Positions 15,800-24,857 of a stretch of 64,000 nt of DNA are shown one piece after another. Source of the stretch: Phreatobacter stygius (GTDB taxonomy: Bacteria > Pseudomonadota > Alphaproteobacteria > Rhizobiales > Phreatobacteraceae); contig NZ_CP039690.1 of the NCBI RefSeq assembly GCF_005144885.1, positions 1,364,001 to 1,428,000 of the forward strand. The letters run 5' to 3'. The translations under genes and the position numbers were made by a program. Position 1 is the first letter of the stretch; each line of letters begins with the position of its first letter. The notes beneath the pieces are model-generated. The model did no database searches. It was given only the letters and a program-made list of their open reading frames with translations, and had not been told where the DNA came from.

Positions 15800-16333
15800 T
15801 CAGATGCATTTGAAATAGTCGAAAGGCTCGGCGCAGGCGCGGCAGCGCCAATGCGCCTTGCAGGCGGTCGAGCCGAATTCCGAAACCTTGGCCGTATCGG
15901 CCGAACCGCAGCGCGGACAGGCCACGACCTCTTCGCCGAACAAGGCGCGCCTGCCGGCCTTGCCCTTGGGCGGAGCGATGCCGTAAGCGGCGAGCTTGGC
16001 CTTGCCGGCCTCGCTCATCCAGTCGGTGGTCCAGGCCGGCGACAGCACGCTGGTCACCTTGACGTTGGTGAAGCCGGCCTCTTCCAGCGCCACTTCGACA
16101 TTGAGCGCGATCAGGTTCATCGCCGGACAACCGGAATAGGTCGGCGTGATGAAGGCCTCGACCCGGCCGTTCTCGATCCTGACCTCGCGCAGCACGCCGA
16201 GATCCTCGATGGTCAGCACCGGCACTTCCGGATCGCAGACCGCGGCCGCGACCGCCCAAGCATCAGCCCAAGCATCAGCCCGAGACTTGTCGGCCGGTTG
16301 CCGCGCCTGATCGAAAGTTAGGACCGCGCCCAT
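15800..16333 (-). CDS. paaD: Phenylacetyl-CoA epoxidase assembly protein PaaD
   Basis: A 177-residue protein with an N-terminal MIP18/DUF59 domain (DPEVPVLTIEDLGVLREV, then TPTYSGCPAM). The C-terminal zinc-ribbon-like motif is CPRCGS, then CKAHWRCRAC. PaaD is needed for a functional epoxidase, probably through Fe-S or metal maturation. The ATG at 16333 (MGAVLTFDQ) lies seven bases after the paaC stop. Residues 20-27 contain a duplicated ADAW unit caused by a 12-bp tandem repeat, an unusual N-terminal feature. Confidence 0.92.
   Translation of the reverse strand: MGAVLTFDQARQPADKSRADAWADAWAVAAAVCDPEVPVLTIEDLGVLREVRIENGRVEAFITPTYSGCPAMNLIALNVEVALEEAGFTNVKVTSVLSPAWTTDWMSEAGKAKLAAYGIAPPKGKAGRRALFGEEVVACPRCGSADTAKVSEFGSTACKAHWRCRACAEPFDYFKCI
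16258..16281. repeat. 12-bp perfect tandem duplication inside paaD
   Basis: AAGCATCAGCCC occurs twice head to tail (16258-16269 and 16270-16281). On the coding (minus) strand it yields ADAWADAW in frame, in the poorly conserved N-terminal segment before the DUF59 domain. Confidence 0.85.
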
Positions 16334-16340
16334 ATCGACC

Positions 16341-17096
16341 TCACCAGGTGGCGTTCGGATAGGTGCGCTGCATGTATTGGAGGTCGGCGAGCAGGAAACC
16401 CATATGCTCACTATGCCGCCCGGCCCGGCCGCCGGCCTGGAAAGCCCCAACCTTGGGCTTGTTCAGTGTCGCTTCCGCCAGCACATGGTCGATGGTTTCA
16501 TCGAAACGCGGCCGGATCGCTTCCGGATCCGGCACGAAGCCCGCCTCGATCGCCGCCCGCATCGCCTCGTCGACCTCGAACAGCTCCCCCGAATAGGGCC
16601 AGAGCTCGTCGAGCGCGGCTTGAGCCCGCCGGTGGCTTTCCGCGGTGCCGTCGCCGAGCCGGATCAGCCACTCGCCGGTATGGCGCACGTGATAGGCCAT
16701 TTCCTTCTCGGCCTTGGCGGCGATCGCCGCCAGCGTCGGATCGCTCGAGGCCTTCATCGCCACGTGGAACGGATGCATGAAGGCCGAGAACAGCAATTGC
16801 CGTGTCATGGTGACGGCGAAATCGCCGTTGGGCTGCTCGACCAGCAAGAGGTTGCGGTATTCACCCTCGCGCCGGAGATAGGCGAGCTGGTCCTCGTCGC
16901 GGCCTCGGCCCTCGACGGTCCCGGCATAGCTGTAGAGCGACCGTGCCTGGCCGATCAGGTCGAGGCCGAGATTGGCGAGCGCCAGGTCCTCTTCCAGCAC
17001 CGGCGCATGGCCGCACCATTCCGACAGGCGATGGCCGAGCACCAGGGCGTCGTCGGCGAGCCTGAGGGTAGCGAGAAACAGCGGACCGTCGGTCAT
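16341..17096 (-). CDS. paaC: Phenylacetyl-CoA epoxidase structural subunit PaaC
   Basis: A 251-residue ferritin-like helical protein that forms the heterodimer core with PaaA. It starts MTDGPLFLATLRLADDALVLGHRLSEW and contains EEDLALANLGLDLIGQARSL and EKEMAYHVRHTGEWLIRLGDG, both characteristic of PaaC. PaaC keeps the di-iron fold but is the structural partner. It is separated from paaB by 12 bases and from paaD by seven. Confidence 0.94.
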   Translation of the reverse strand: MTDGPLFLATLRLADDALVLGHRLSEWCGHAPVLEEDLALANLGLDLIGQARSLYSYAGTVEGRGRDEDQLAYLRREGEYRNLLLVEQPNGDFAVTMTRQLLFSAFMHPFHVAMKASSDPTLAAIAAKAEKEMAYHVRHTGEWLIRLGDGTAESHRRAQAALDELWPYSGELFEVDEAMRAAIEAGFVPDPEAIRPRFDETIDHVLAEATLNKPKVGAFQAGGRAGRHSEHMGFLLADLQYMQRTYPNATW

Positions 17097-17108
17097 GACC
17101 TCACGTCC

Positions 17109-17399
17109 TCACATGTGTCCGACATCGTCAGGCACTTCATAGAAGGTCGGATGCCGGTAGATCTTCGACGCCGTCGGCTCGAACAGCATGTCCTTGTCGG
17201 CCGGATCCGAGGCGGTGATCGCCTGCGACGGCACGACCCAGATCGAAAGCCCCTCGCCGCGCCGAGTATAGGTGTCGCGCGCCGCCTGCAGCGCCATTGG
17301 CGCATCGACCGCGTGCAGCGAGCCGACATGGCGATGCGCCATGCCGTTGCGCGAGCGGATGAAGACTTCCCAGAGCGGCCAGTTTTGCGTGGTCATCAT
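17109..17399 (-). CDS. paaB: Phenylacetyl-CoA epoxidase subunit PaaB
   Basis: A 96-residue small subunit with WPLWEVFIRSRNG, then HVGSLHAVDAPMALQAARD, and the ending FYEVPDDVGHM, all typical of PaaB. It bridges PaaAC heterodimers in the epoxidase complex. Two adjacent ATG codons (17399, 17396) are both well spaced from GGAG. It begins 15 bases after the paaA stop. Confidence 0.93.
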   Translation of the reverse strand: MMTTQNWPLWEVFIRSRNGMAHRHVGSLHAVDAPMALQAARDTYTRRGEGLSIWVVPSQAITASDPADKDMLFEPTASKIYRHPTFYEVPDDVGHM

Positions 17400-17414
17400 G
17401 ATTGCTCCGCGGGT

Positions 17415-18407
17415 TCACTCGGCAGCCTGGGCGAGACGACGCGCGGCGCGCTTCTTGGCATGCGCCAGCGCCGCCTCGCGCACCCAGGCGCCAGCCTCGT
17501 GCGATCGGTTGCGCTGGGCCAGCCGCTGGCGGTTGCACGGGCCCTCGCCGGCCAGCACGCGCTTGAACTCGTCCCAGTCGATGGCGCCGAAGCGCCAGTG
17601 GCCGGTCGCCTCATCGAAGGCGAGGTCCTTGTCGGGAAATTCGAGGCCGAGGAAATGGCCCTGCGGCACGGTCGCATCGATGAATTTCTGGCGCAGCTCG
17701 TCATTGGAGAAGCGCTTGATCCGCCAGGCCATGTTCTGATCGGTGTGCAGGCTTTCGGCGTCCGGCGGGCCGAACATCATCAAGGCCGGCCACCACCACC
17801 GGTTCAGCGCATCCTGCGCCATGGCCTTCTGGTCCGCCGTGCCGCGCGCCAGCGTCATGACGATCTCGTAGCCCTGGCGCTGGTGGAAGCTCTCCTCCTT
17901 GCAGATCCGCACCATGGCGCGGGCATAGGGGCCGTAGCTCGTCCGGCACAGCGGGATCTGGTTCATGATCGCCGCGCCGTCGACCAGCCAGCCGACCATG
18001 CCGATATCGGCCCAGGTCAGGGTCGGATAGTTGAAGATCGAGGAATAGCGCGCCTTGCCGGTATTCAGCTGCTCGTTCATCTCCTCGCGGCTGATGCCGA
18101 GCGTCTCGGCGGCCGAATAGAGATAGAGCCCGTGGCCGCCTTCGTCCTGGACCTTGGCGAGCAGCGCCGCCTTGCGCTTCAGGCTCGGCGCGCGGGTGAT
18201 CCAATTGCCTTCCGGCAGCATGCCGATGATTTCCGAATGGGCGTGCTGCGAGATCTGCCGGATCAGGGTGCGCCGGTATTTCTCCGGCATCCAATCATTC
18301 GGCTCGATCTTCTCGTCGCGGTCGATGCGTGCCTGGAAACGGCCGTCCCTGACCTCGTCGACCGGGACCGGTCCGTCATCCCTAACGTTCAGGGCCTGCG
18401 TGTACAT
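17415..18407 (-). CDS. paaA: Phenylacetyl-CoA epoxidase catalytic subunit PaaA
   Basis: A 330-residue di-iron oxygenase subunit that adds O to the aromatic ring of phenylacetyl-CoA. The iron-ligand helices are visible: [20 protein letters not shown] near residues 105-125 and [15 protein letters not shown] near 190-205, each with the ExxH pattern. The ATG at 18407 (MYTQALNV) has GGAGG seven bases upstream; a longer start at 18434 would run into the promoter. First gene of paaABCDE, downstream of paaX on the same strand. Confidence 0.95.
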   Translation of the reverse strand: MYTQALNVRDDGPVPVDEVRDGRFQARIDRDEKIEPNDWMPEKYRRTLIRQISQHAHSEIIGMLPEGNWITRAPSLKRKAALLAKVQDEGGHGLYLYSAAETLGISREEMNEQLNTGKARYSSIFNYPTLTWADIGMVGWLVDGAAIMNQIPLCRTSYGPYARAMVRICKEESFHQRQGYEIVMTLARGTADQKAMAQDALNRWWWPALMMFGPPDAESLHTDQNMAWRIKRFSNDELRQKFIDATVPQGHFLGLEFPDKDLAFDEATGHWRFGAIDWDEFKRVLAGEGPCNRQRLAQRNRSHEAGAWVREAALAHAKKRAARRLAQAAE

Positions 18408-18432
18408 GGCGCACCTCCGGAGGGTTCGTGCC

Positions 18433-18474
18433 ACTATGTTACAAAAATTCTATAAGTCAATATTTTTCGTAACA
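18433..18474 (-). promoter_or_regulatory. paaA promoter with long-spaced inverted repeat (PaaX-type operator)
   Basis: On the minus strand TTGACT (18460-18455) and CATAGT (18438-18433) are 16 bases apart. The half-sites TGTTAC (18437-18442) and GTAACA (18469-18474), separated by 26 bases, bracket this core; the symmetry extends inward as TGTTACaAAAAT against the inverse of ATTTTTCGTAACA. E. coli PaaX likewise binds two short half-sites separated by nearly three helical turns. The one AT-rich island in the region is consistent with a control site. Confidence 0.65.
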
Positions 18475-18481
18475 CGACATC

Positions 18482-18504
18482 AAAAAGCATTGCTGCGGCG
18501 CAGC
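18482..18504 (-). terminator. Weak stem-loop with T-run after paaX
   Basis: GCTGC-GGC-GCAGC (18492-18504), followed on the minus strand by AATGCTTTTT. The stem is only five pairs. It sits 13 bases past the paaX stop and upstream of the paaA promoter, so it may partly separate paaX transcripts from paaABCDE. Confidence 0.35.
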
Positions 18505-18516
18505 GAGACCGCGGCG

Positions 18517-19410
18517 TCAGAGACCCCTGAAACGGCTGGCGAGATCAATGACGGACGGCGTCAGCGGCTCGGCATCGGCAGCGGCGACCTGGTCGAGATG
18601 GACCTCGGACGCCTCGGCCAGGGCTGCATAAAGCGCCGCGACGAGGCCGCGGGCCTGGCGGTCGGGCCGATCCGGTGGCAGCAGGTCTTCCGGCAGGCCG
18701 GGATCGCGGATGACGATCCGCCGGAACGCGTGGACGCTGAGGATCCGCAATGCGAAGGCATCGGCCGGCCTCAGGCCGGCACCACCACCGATCGCGCCGG
18801 CCAGCGCGACGTGGTCGCCGACGAAGCGCCGGTAAGCCTCGGTGATGCCGGCCATTCCGAGAATGTCGGTGGCGATGCGCCGCGTCGTCTCGTCGTCGGC
18901 CGAGGCGTCGAGCAGGAAAGCGCCGGCCGGCAGCCTGGCTGGGCTCACCGATGCCGGAGCGACGAAAACCCCGGGCACGAAGGACCGGTAACCGGCGGCA
19001 GCGAGGTCTTCGACATCCAGCGCCTTTTTAGCCTGCGCCGGAACGATGGCGATCCTGAAGCCGCCGCCAGCCGCCGGCCGCTCGCCCGCATAGACGCGCC
19101 GGAAGGCACCCGCGAAGGTTCGCTCGGCCGACCCCGACAGGCGATAGCGCGGCCGCTTGCCGACGCTGCGCTTGACGAACAGGCCGTCGGCGCCGAGCCG
19201 CGACATGGCGGTGCGGACCGCGCCTGCCTCGATGCCGAGGCCCCCCATCAGGTCGATCAGGGCGCGGATCGACAATTCGCCGCCGCGCGGCACGATGGCG
19301 TCGCCGAACAGGGTGACGATCAGCGATGCGGTGCGCACCGGCCGGTTCGCCAGGAAGCGGCGCCTGAGTGCTTCGGCCGCCTCCGCCATATCCGATGCGT
19401 GCGTTTCCAT
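18517..19410 (-). CDS. paaX: Phenylacetate operon repressor PaaX
   Basis: A 297-residue PaaX-family repressor. The N-terminal winged helix-turn-helix includes PVRTASLIVTLFGDAIVPRG, then GIEAGAVRTAMSRLGADGLF and GKRPRYRLS (about residues 28-95). The central and C-terminal PaaX domains include FRRIVIRDPGLPEDLLP. The family represses paa genes until phenylacetyl-CoA binds. Two starts are plausible: 19410 (METHASD) or 19389 (MAEAAEA), neither with a strong Shine-Dalgarno. It lies directly upstream of the paaA promoter and divergent from the efflux operon. Confidence 0.9.
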   Translation of the reverse strand: METHASDMAEAAEALRRRFLANRPVRTASLIVTLFGDAIVPRGGELSIRALIDLMGGLGIEAGAVRTAMSRLGADGLFVKRSVGKRPRYRLSGSAERTFAGAFRRVYAGERPAAGGGFRIAIVPAQAKKALDVEDLAAAGYRSFVPGVFVAPASVSPARLPAGAFLLDASADDETTRRIATDILGMAGITEAYRRFVGDHVALAGAIGGGAGLRPADAFALRILSVHAFRRIVIRDPGLPEDLLPPDRPDRQARGLVAALYAALAEASEVHLDQVAAADAEPLTPSVIDLASRFRGL

Positions 19411-19611
19411 GGACTGAGCGCTAGCGCGATGCGCCGGCAAGCGCAATCGCCGGGGCGCCCCGGCCGCGAGATCAGCCGCAGGACATGGTCTAGGCCATCG
19501 GGCCGAATGTCCTCTGGATCAGACAAGGCCTATGGTGACCCTTGGGAAACCAGGTCTGCGTGATCGCCTGCGACGTGAGGCGACCCCACGCGTTCTCGAA
19601 GGAATGGTCGC

Positions 19612-20817
19612 ATGCTCAGGGTTGTCATCGTTTTCGGATTGCTCGCCATTGCCGGAGGCATCGCGACCTGGCGTCCCGACCTTGCCGAACAGGCCTATGT
19701 CAAGGCGCAAGGACTGCTGAAGCGCGACACCCCGGCCGCCGAGGCTGCCACCCGCCGCGCCACCGGCCCGGCCGCCGTGCCGGTGACGCTTGCCCGCGCC
19801 GAGCGCCGGCCGATGCCGATCACCGTCGACGCCATCGGCACGGTGCAGCCGATCGCCTCGATCCAGATCAAGCCGCGGCTCGACACCCAGGTCGTCGCCG
19901 TGCATGTCGCCGAGGGCGCCCAGGTCAAGCAAGGCGAATTGCTGTTCAGCCTCGACGACCGCATCCTGCGCGCCCAGATCGGCCAGATGGAAGCCCAGAT
20001 CGTCAGGGACAAGGCGCAGATCGAACAGGCCACCCGCGACCGCGACCGCGCCACCGATCTCGCCAACCGGCGCGTCGGGTCGGAGGTCGCGCGCGACAAT
20101 GCCATTACCGCGCTGAAGTCCTTGCAGGCCCAGCTGACCGCCAACGAGGCGAACCGCGAGGCCCTGGTCGCCCAGCTGACCTATACCCAGATCACCGCGC
20201 CGGTCTCCGGCCGGATCGGCTCGATCCTCGCCAAGCCCGGCGCCTTCGTCCGCTCGGCCGATACCGCGCCGCTCGCCACCGTCAACCAGATCGACCCGAT
20301 CTATATCGCCTTCGCCGTGCCGCAGAACACCTTCTACGAAATGCGCGCGGTCCTGGGCGCCACCGCCACCGGGAGCCAGATCATCGTCGAGGCCACCATC
20401 GGCGGCCGGACCTCGCGCGGCGCCATCGCCTTCATCGAGAACACCATCGATCAGACCACCGGCACGGTGATCGCCAAGGCGCGCATGGAGAACGGCGCGG
20501 AGCAGCTCTGGCCCGGGGCCTTCGTGCCGGTCAAGGTGACGCTCGGCGTCGAGAACGATGCCGTGGTGATCCCCTCGGCCGCCCTGCAGGTCGGCCAGAA
20601 CGGGCCCTATGTCTTTGCCGTCCGCGACGGCCGCGCGGCCATCGTCAATGTCACGGTCGCCCGCTCGGCGGGTGATGTCGCGATCATTTCCAAGGGCCTC
20701 AACGGCGGCGAAGACGTGATCACCTCGGGCCAGCTCCGCCTCGTCGCGGGCATTCCGGTGGTCGCCCGGCCGAATGCCGCGGCGACCGAAACACCGGTTC
20801 CCGGCAAGCAGAGCTGA
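19612..20817 (+). CDS. RND efflux periplasmic adaptor (membrane fusion protein)
   Basis: A 401-residue HlyD/AcrA-type adaptor. An N-terminal hydrophobic anchor (residues 1-20) is followed by a barrel-sandwich/lipoyl half ([21 protein letters not shown], then [17 protein letters not shown]). A helical hairpin covers about 120-180, then [13 protein letters not shown] and the beta-barrel domain. The first residues lack a lipobox Cys, so it is membrane-anchored rather than lipidated. The downstream RND pump gene starts 14 bases after its stop. No outer-membrane TolC-type gene is adjacent. Confidence 0.9.
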   Translation: MLRVVIVFGLLAIAGGIATWRPDLAEQAYVKAQGLLKRDTPAAEAATRRATGPAAVPVTLARAERRPMPITVDAIGTVQPIASIQIKPRLDTQVVAVHVAEGAQVKQGELLFSLDDRILRAQIGQMEAQIVRDKAQIEQATRDRDRATDLANRRVGSEVARDNAITALKSLQAQLTANEANREALVAQLTYTQITAPVSGRIGSILAKPGAFVRSADTAPLATVNQIDPIYIAFAVPQNTFYEMRAVLGATATGSQIIVEATIGGRTSRGAIAFIENTIDQTTGTVIAKARMENGAEQLWPGAFVPVKVTLGVENDAVVIPSAALQVGQNGPYVFAVRDGRAAIVNVTVARSAGDVAIISKGLNGGEDVITSGQLRLVAGIPVVARPNAAATETPVPGKQS

Positions 20818-20831
20818 GGGAGGTCAGGACC

Positions 20832-23800
20832 ATGCTTTCCGAGCTCTGCATCCGCCGACCGGTCATGACCATCCTGCTGATGGTCTCGTTCATCGCCGCC
20901 GGCATGTTCGGCTACAAGCAATTGCCGGTCGCGGCGCTGCCGCGGGTCGACTTTCCGACCATCCAGGTCCAGGCCCAGCTGCCCGGCGCCAGCCCGGAAA
21001 CCATGGCATCCTCGGTCGCCCTGATCCTCGAGAAGCAGTTCTCGACGATCGCCGGCATCTCGTCGATGACCTCGACCTCGTCGCTCGGCAATACCTCGAT
21101 CGTCTTGCAGTTCGACCTCAACCGCAACATCGACGGCGCTGCTCTCGACGTTCAATCGCAGATCTCGGCCGCCATGCGCCGCCTGCCGGTCGACATGCCG
21201 ACGCCGCCGAGCTTCAGGAAGGTCAACCCGGCCGACCAGGCGATCGTTTTCCTGTCGATCGCCTCGGATATCGCCAAGCTGTCCGATCTCGATCGCTTCT
21301 CCAATTCGGCCATCATGCCGCGCATTTCGACCTTGCCGGGCGTCGCCCAGGTGTTGGTCTTCGGCAGCCAGAAATATGCCGTGCGCATCCGCGCCGATCT
21401 CGACCAGCTCGCCGCCCGCGGGCTCAGTCTCGCCGATCTCCAGAATGCCCTGGTCAACGCCAATTCCAACCGCCCGGTCGGCTCGGTCAACGAGGGCGCC
21501 CGCTCGGCGATCCTCGATGCGACCGGTCCGGTCAACCGCGCCGCCGACTACGGGCCGGTGATCGTCGCCTGGCAGAACGGCGCGCCGGTGCGCGTCTCGG
21601 ATGTCGCGACCCCGGTCGACGGCGTCGAGAACGACCGCGTCGCCTCCTGGCTCGACGGCAAGCGCTCGCTGGTGCTCGCCGTCCAGCGCCAGCCGGACGC
21701 CAATACGGTCGAGGTGGTCGATCGCATCCGCGCGCTGCTGCCGCAGATCCAGGGCGAGGCGCCGGCCTCTTATGAAATCAAGGTGCTCAACGACCGTTCC
21801 GAGTCGATCCGTGCCTCGATCGAGGACGTCGAGTTCTCGCTGCTGCTGGCCGGCGGCCTGGTCGTGCTGGTGATCTGGTTCTTCCTGAAAAGCGTCCGCG
21901 CCACCATCATTCCCGCGGTGGCACTGCCGATCTCGCTGATCGGCACCTTCGCCGGCATGTATGTGCTCGGCCATTCCATCGACAACATCTCGCTGCTGGC
22001 CCTGACGCTCGCCGTCGGCTTCGTCGTCGACGACGCGATCGTCATGCTCGAAAACATCATGCGCCATATCGAGGAGGGCATGGAGCCGTTCCAGGCGGCG
22101 CTGGTCGGTTCGCGCGAGGTCGGTTTCACCATCGTCTCGATGACCATCTCGCTGGTCGCGGTGTTCATCCCCGTGCTGTTCATGGGCGGCGTGGTCGGAC
22201 GCATGTTCACCGAGTTCGGCCTGGTCATTTCCATGGCCATCCTGATCTCGGGCGTCGTATCGCTGACGCTGACGCCGATGCTCTGCTCGCGGCTCCTGAA
22301 GCCGATCGACCACGAAGCGAAGCCGATCCTGCCGCTGCGCCTGTTCGAGACCTTCTTCACCGGCCTGACCCGCGGTTACGGCTGGGCTTTGCGCAAGGTC
22401 GTCAACATGCCGGTCATCATGATCGGCGTGACCATTGCGACCTTCGTCTTCACCTTCATGCTGTTCCGCGACATTCCGAAGGGCTTCTTCCCGGTCGAGG
22501 ACAACGGCTTGATCACCGCCTCGACGCTCGGTCCGGATGACGCCTCGTTCGACGCCATGGTGACCCGCCAGCAGGAACTCGCCGCGGCGATCAGCCGGGA
22601 CCCGGATGTCATTTCGGTGAACTCGACGGTCGGCGGCGGCAATGCCGCCAACACCCAGAATTCCGGGCGCATGTTCATCACGCTGCGCGCCAAGCCCGAA
22701 CGCAAGACCAGCGCCAACGAGGTGATCCAGCGCCTGCGCCGGACCACCGCCCAGATCCCGGGCATCCAGGCCTTCTTCCAGCCGATCCAGTCGATCACCG
22801 TCGGCGCCGTGCAGTCGCGCAGCCAGTATCAGTACACGCTGCAGTCGCCCGACCTCGAGGGCCTGCGCCACTATGCGACCACCCTGGAAGCCAAGATCCG
22901 CACCTTGCCCGGCATCCTCGACGTCAATTCGGACCTGCAGATGAAGGCGCGGTCGACCATTGTCGACGTCAATCGCGACGCCGCCTCGCGTCTCGGCCTG
23001 ACCGCCGACCAGATCCGCTCGGCGCTCTATTCGTCCTTCGGTGTTCGCCAGGTCTCGACCATCTATGCGCCCGAGGACACCTATCAGGTGATCCTCGAGG
23101 CCGATCCCAAATATAACGACACCACGTCCATGCTGCGCCGGCTGACGGTCCGCACGCCGTCCGGCACCATCGTGCCGCTCGACGCGGTCGCCACCATCCG
23201 CGAGCAGCCGACGGCGCTGACCGTCAGCCACCTCGCCCAGCTGCCGGCGGTGACCATCTCGTTCAACCTGCCGCCGGGCGTCGCCCTGTCGCAGGCGGTC
23301 GAGCGCATCGAGGCCGCGGCCCGCGAGGTCAACCTGCCGGCGACCATCGCCACCAGCTTCCAGGGCTCGGCCCAGGTGTTTCAGCAGGCGGTCGCCAACC
23401 AGGGACTGCTCCTGTTCGCCGCGGTCCTGGTCATCTACATCGTGCTGGGTGTGCTCTACGAGAGCTTCATCCACCCGCTGACCATCCTGTCGGGCCTGCC
23501 CTCGGCCGGCATCGGCGCTCTGCTGACCTTGCAGATCTTCGGCCTCGACCTGTCGGTCATCGCCATGATCGGCGTCGTCATGCTGATCGGCATCGTCAAG
23601 AAGAACGCCATCATGATGGTCGACTTCGCGGTGGAGCGTCGCCACCACGGGGTACCGGCGAAGGAGGCCATCGTCGAAGCGGCCGTGCTGCGCTTCCGGC
23701 CGATCATGATGACCACGCTCTGCGCCATCCTCGGTGCCATGCCGATCGCCATCGGCGCCGGCGCCGGCGCCGAGCTGCGCCAGCCGCTCGGCCTGGCGGT

Positions 23801-23954
23801 TGTCGGCGGCCTGATGATGTCGCAATTGCTGACGCTGTTCATCACGCCGGTGATCTACATCATGTTCGACGGCCTCAGCGATTGGTTCGGCCGGCGCGGC
23901 AGCCAGAAGGCGGTTGCCGCTGCTCCGGTTCCGCACGGCACGCCGGCGGAGTAA
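20832..23954 (+). CDS. RND-family multidrug efflux transporter (MdtB/MdtC-like, HAE1)
   Basis: A 1040-residue inner-membrane proton/drug antiporter with the 12-helix RND pattern and two large periplasmic loops. It starts [20 protein letters not shown], typical of MdtB/MdtC-like members. The proton-relay aspartates occur in [17 protein letters not shown] (about residue 400). The second half carries [20 protein letters not shown] and ends [22 protein letters not shown]. It works with the upstream adaptor. Substrate unknown. A two-component regulator gene follows after 211 bases. Confidence 0.93.
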   Translation: MLSELCIRRPVMTILLMVSFIAAGMFGYKQLPVAALPRVDFPTIQVQAQLPGASPETMASSVALILEKQFSTIAGISSMTSTSSLGNTSIVLQFDLNRNIDGAALDVQSQISAAMRRLPVDMPTPPSFRKVNPADQAIVFLSIASDIAKLSDLDRFSNSAIMPRISTLPGVAQVLVFGSQKYAVRIRADLDQLAARGLSLADLQNALVNANSNRPVGSVNEGARSAILDATGPVNRAADYGPVIVAWQNGAPVRVSDVATPVDGVENDRVASWLDGKRSLVLAVQRQPDANTVEVVDRIRALLPQIQGEAPASYEIKVLNDRSESIRASIEDVEFSLLLAGGLVVLVIWFFLKSVRATIIPAVALPISLIGTFAGMYVLGHSIDNISLLALTLAVGFVVDDAIVMLENIMRHIEEGMEPFQAALVGSREVGFTIVSMTISLVAVFIPVLFMGGVVGRMFTEFGLVISMAILISGVVSLTLTPMLCSRLLKPIDHEAKPILPLRLFETFFTGLTRGYGWALRKVVNMPVIMIGVTIATFVFTFMLFRDIPKGFFPVEDNGLITASTLGPDDASFDAMVTRQQELAAAISRDPDVISVNSTVGGGNAANTQNSGRMFITLRAKPERKTSANEVIQRLRRTTAQIPGIQAFFQPIQSITVGAVQSRSQYQYTLQSPDLEGLRHYATTLEAKIRTLPGILDVNSDLQMKARSTIVDVNRDAASRLGLTADQIRSALYSSFGVRQVSTIYAPEDTYQVILEADPKYNDTTSMLRRLTVRTPSGTIVPLDAVATIREQPTALTVSHLAQLPAVTISFNLPPGVALSQAVERIEAAAREVNLPATIATSFQGSAQVFQQAVANQGLLLFAAVLVIYIVLGVLYESFIHPLTILSGLPSAGIGALLTLQIFGLDLSVIAMIGVVMLIGIVKKNAIMMVDFAVERRHHGVPAKEAIVEAAVLRFRPIMMTTLCAILGAMPIAIGAGAGAELRQPLGLAVVGGLMMSQLLTLFITPVIYIMFDGLSDWFGRRGSQKAVAAAPVPHGTPAE

Positions 23955-24071
23955 AGCCGGCAGCCGGCCCTTGGCGCCATCTGGCGACGTCTCCCCGGGC
24001 GACCCTTGCCGGTCGCCCGCGGCCCCCGCGCCGGACCAGAATTCCGAGCTTCGGGCCAACGAACGGACGAA

Positions 24072-24091
24072 AAACGTATCCAAACGTATCC
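24072..24091. repeat. Perfect 10-bp tandem direct repeat upstream of the response regulator
   Basis: AAACGTATCC occurs twice without a gap (24072-24081, 24082-24091), about 75 bases before the response-regulator start. One-helical-turn periodicity is common for activator binding sites. A TTGACA (24128-24133) lies between the repeat and the gene. Confidence 0.5.
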
Positions 24092-24165
24092 GAAGGCCTC
24101 TGCACGGGCGGATCGCGGTGTCTTGCGTTGACAGCATGACGCCCTGAGCCTTACCCCTGTCGGAC

Positions 24166-24834
24166 ATGTCTCGCCGCATCGCCGTCATTGCCGACGACCA
24201 TGGACTTTACCGCATGGGCCTGGCCTTCACCCTGAAGGACCGGCTCGGCTTCGACGACGTCGAAGAGGCGGGTTCGCTGGACGAAGCGCTGGAGAAGCTC
24301 GGCGAGATCGGCGATGTCGCGCTCGCCCTGTTCGACCTGTCCATGCCCGGCATGGCAAGTGCCGCCAGCCTCGCGGCGGTGCGCGAATGTTATCCGGATC
24401 TGCCGATAGCCGTGGTCAGCGCTTCCGAGGACCGCAAGGATGTGCTCGAGGCGCTCGCCGCCGGCGTCAACGGCTTCGTGCCGAAGCGCCTTGTCGAGGA
24501 CGACCTGGTCGCCGCGCTCAGGTCCGTTGTCGCCGGCGCCATCTTCGTGCCGGCCTCGCTCGCCAGCACCATGCCGCCACGCCAGCCGGCATCGGAGGCG
24601 CCCGACACCACCGACCGGCCGGCCGAACCGGTGGACCTGTCGCGCCTGACGCCGCGCCAGCGTGATGTGCTGGCCTTGCTGCTCCGGGGCCATTCGAACA
24701 AGGAGATCGCCCGCGATCTCGATCTCGGCCACGGCACGGTCAAGATCCACCTCGCCGCGCTGTTCCGCCACCTCGGCGTACGCAACCGCGCCGCCGCCGT
24801 GGCGGCTGCCGCGGCGCTCCTGCCGCGCGCCTGA
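24166..24834 (+). CDS. LuxR/NarL-family response regulator
   Basis: A 222-residue transcriptional regulator. The receiver domain spans residues 1 to about 120, with acidic pocket ADDH (10-12), phospho-acceptor Asp57 in LALFDLSMPG and Lys in FVPKR. A linker follows, then a C-terminal LuxR helix-turn-helix (about 160-215) with LTPRQRDVLALLLRGHSNKE and VKIHLAALFRHLGV. It is convergent with the hybrid kinase gene, 23 bases from its end. The two may be partners, but the kinase has its own receiver. Confidence 0.9.
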   Translation: MSRRIAVIADDHGLYRMGLAFTLKDRLGFDDVEEAGSLDEALEKLGEIGDVALALFDLSMPGMASAASLAAVRECYPDLPIAVVSASEDRKDVLEALAAGVNGFVPKRLVEDDLVAALRSVVAGAIFVPASLASTMPPRQPASEAPDTTDRPAEPVDLSRLTPRQRDVLALLLRGHSNKEIARDLDLGHGTVKIHLAALFRHLGVRNRAAAVAAAAALLPRA

Positions 24835-24857
24835 TCATCCGGCCCGCCGCGGCCAGG

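Noticed and set aside
16377-18455. Long plus-strand open frame over paaABC
   Set aside because: Antisense to three clear paa genes and without any family motif.
20607-24188. Very long open frame antisense to the RND efflux genes
   Set aside because: It is rich in Arg/Asp/Gly/Gln, has no recognisable motif and mirrors the RND codon pattern; a shadow caused by high GC.
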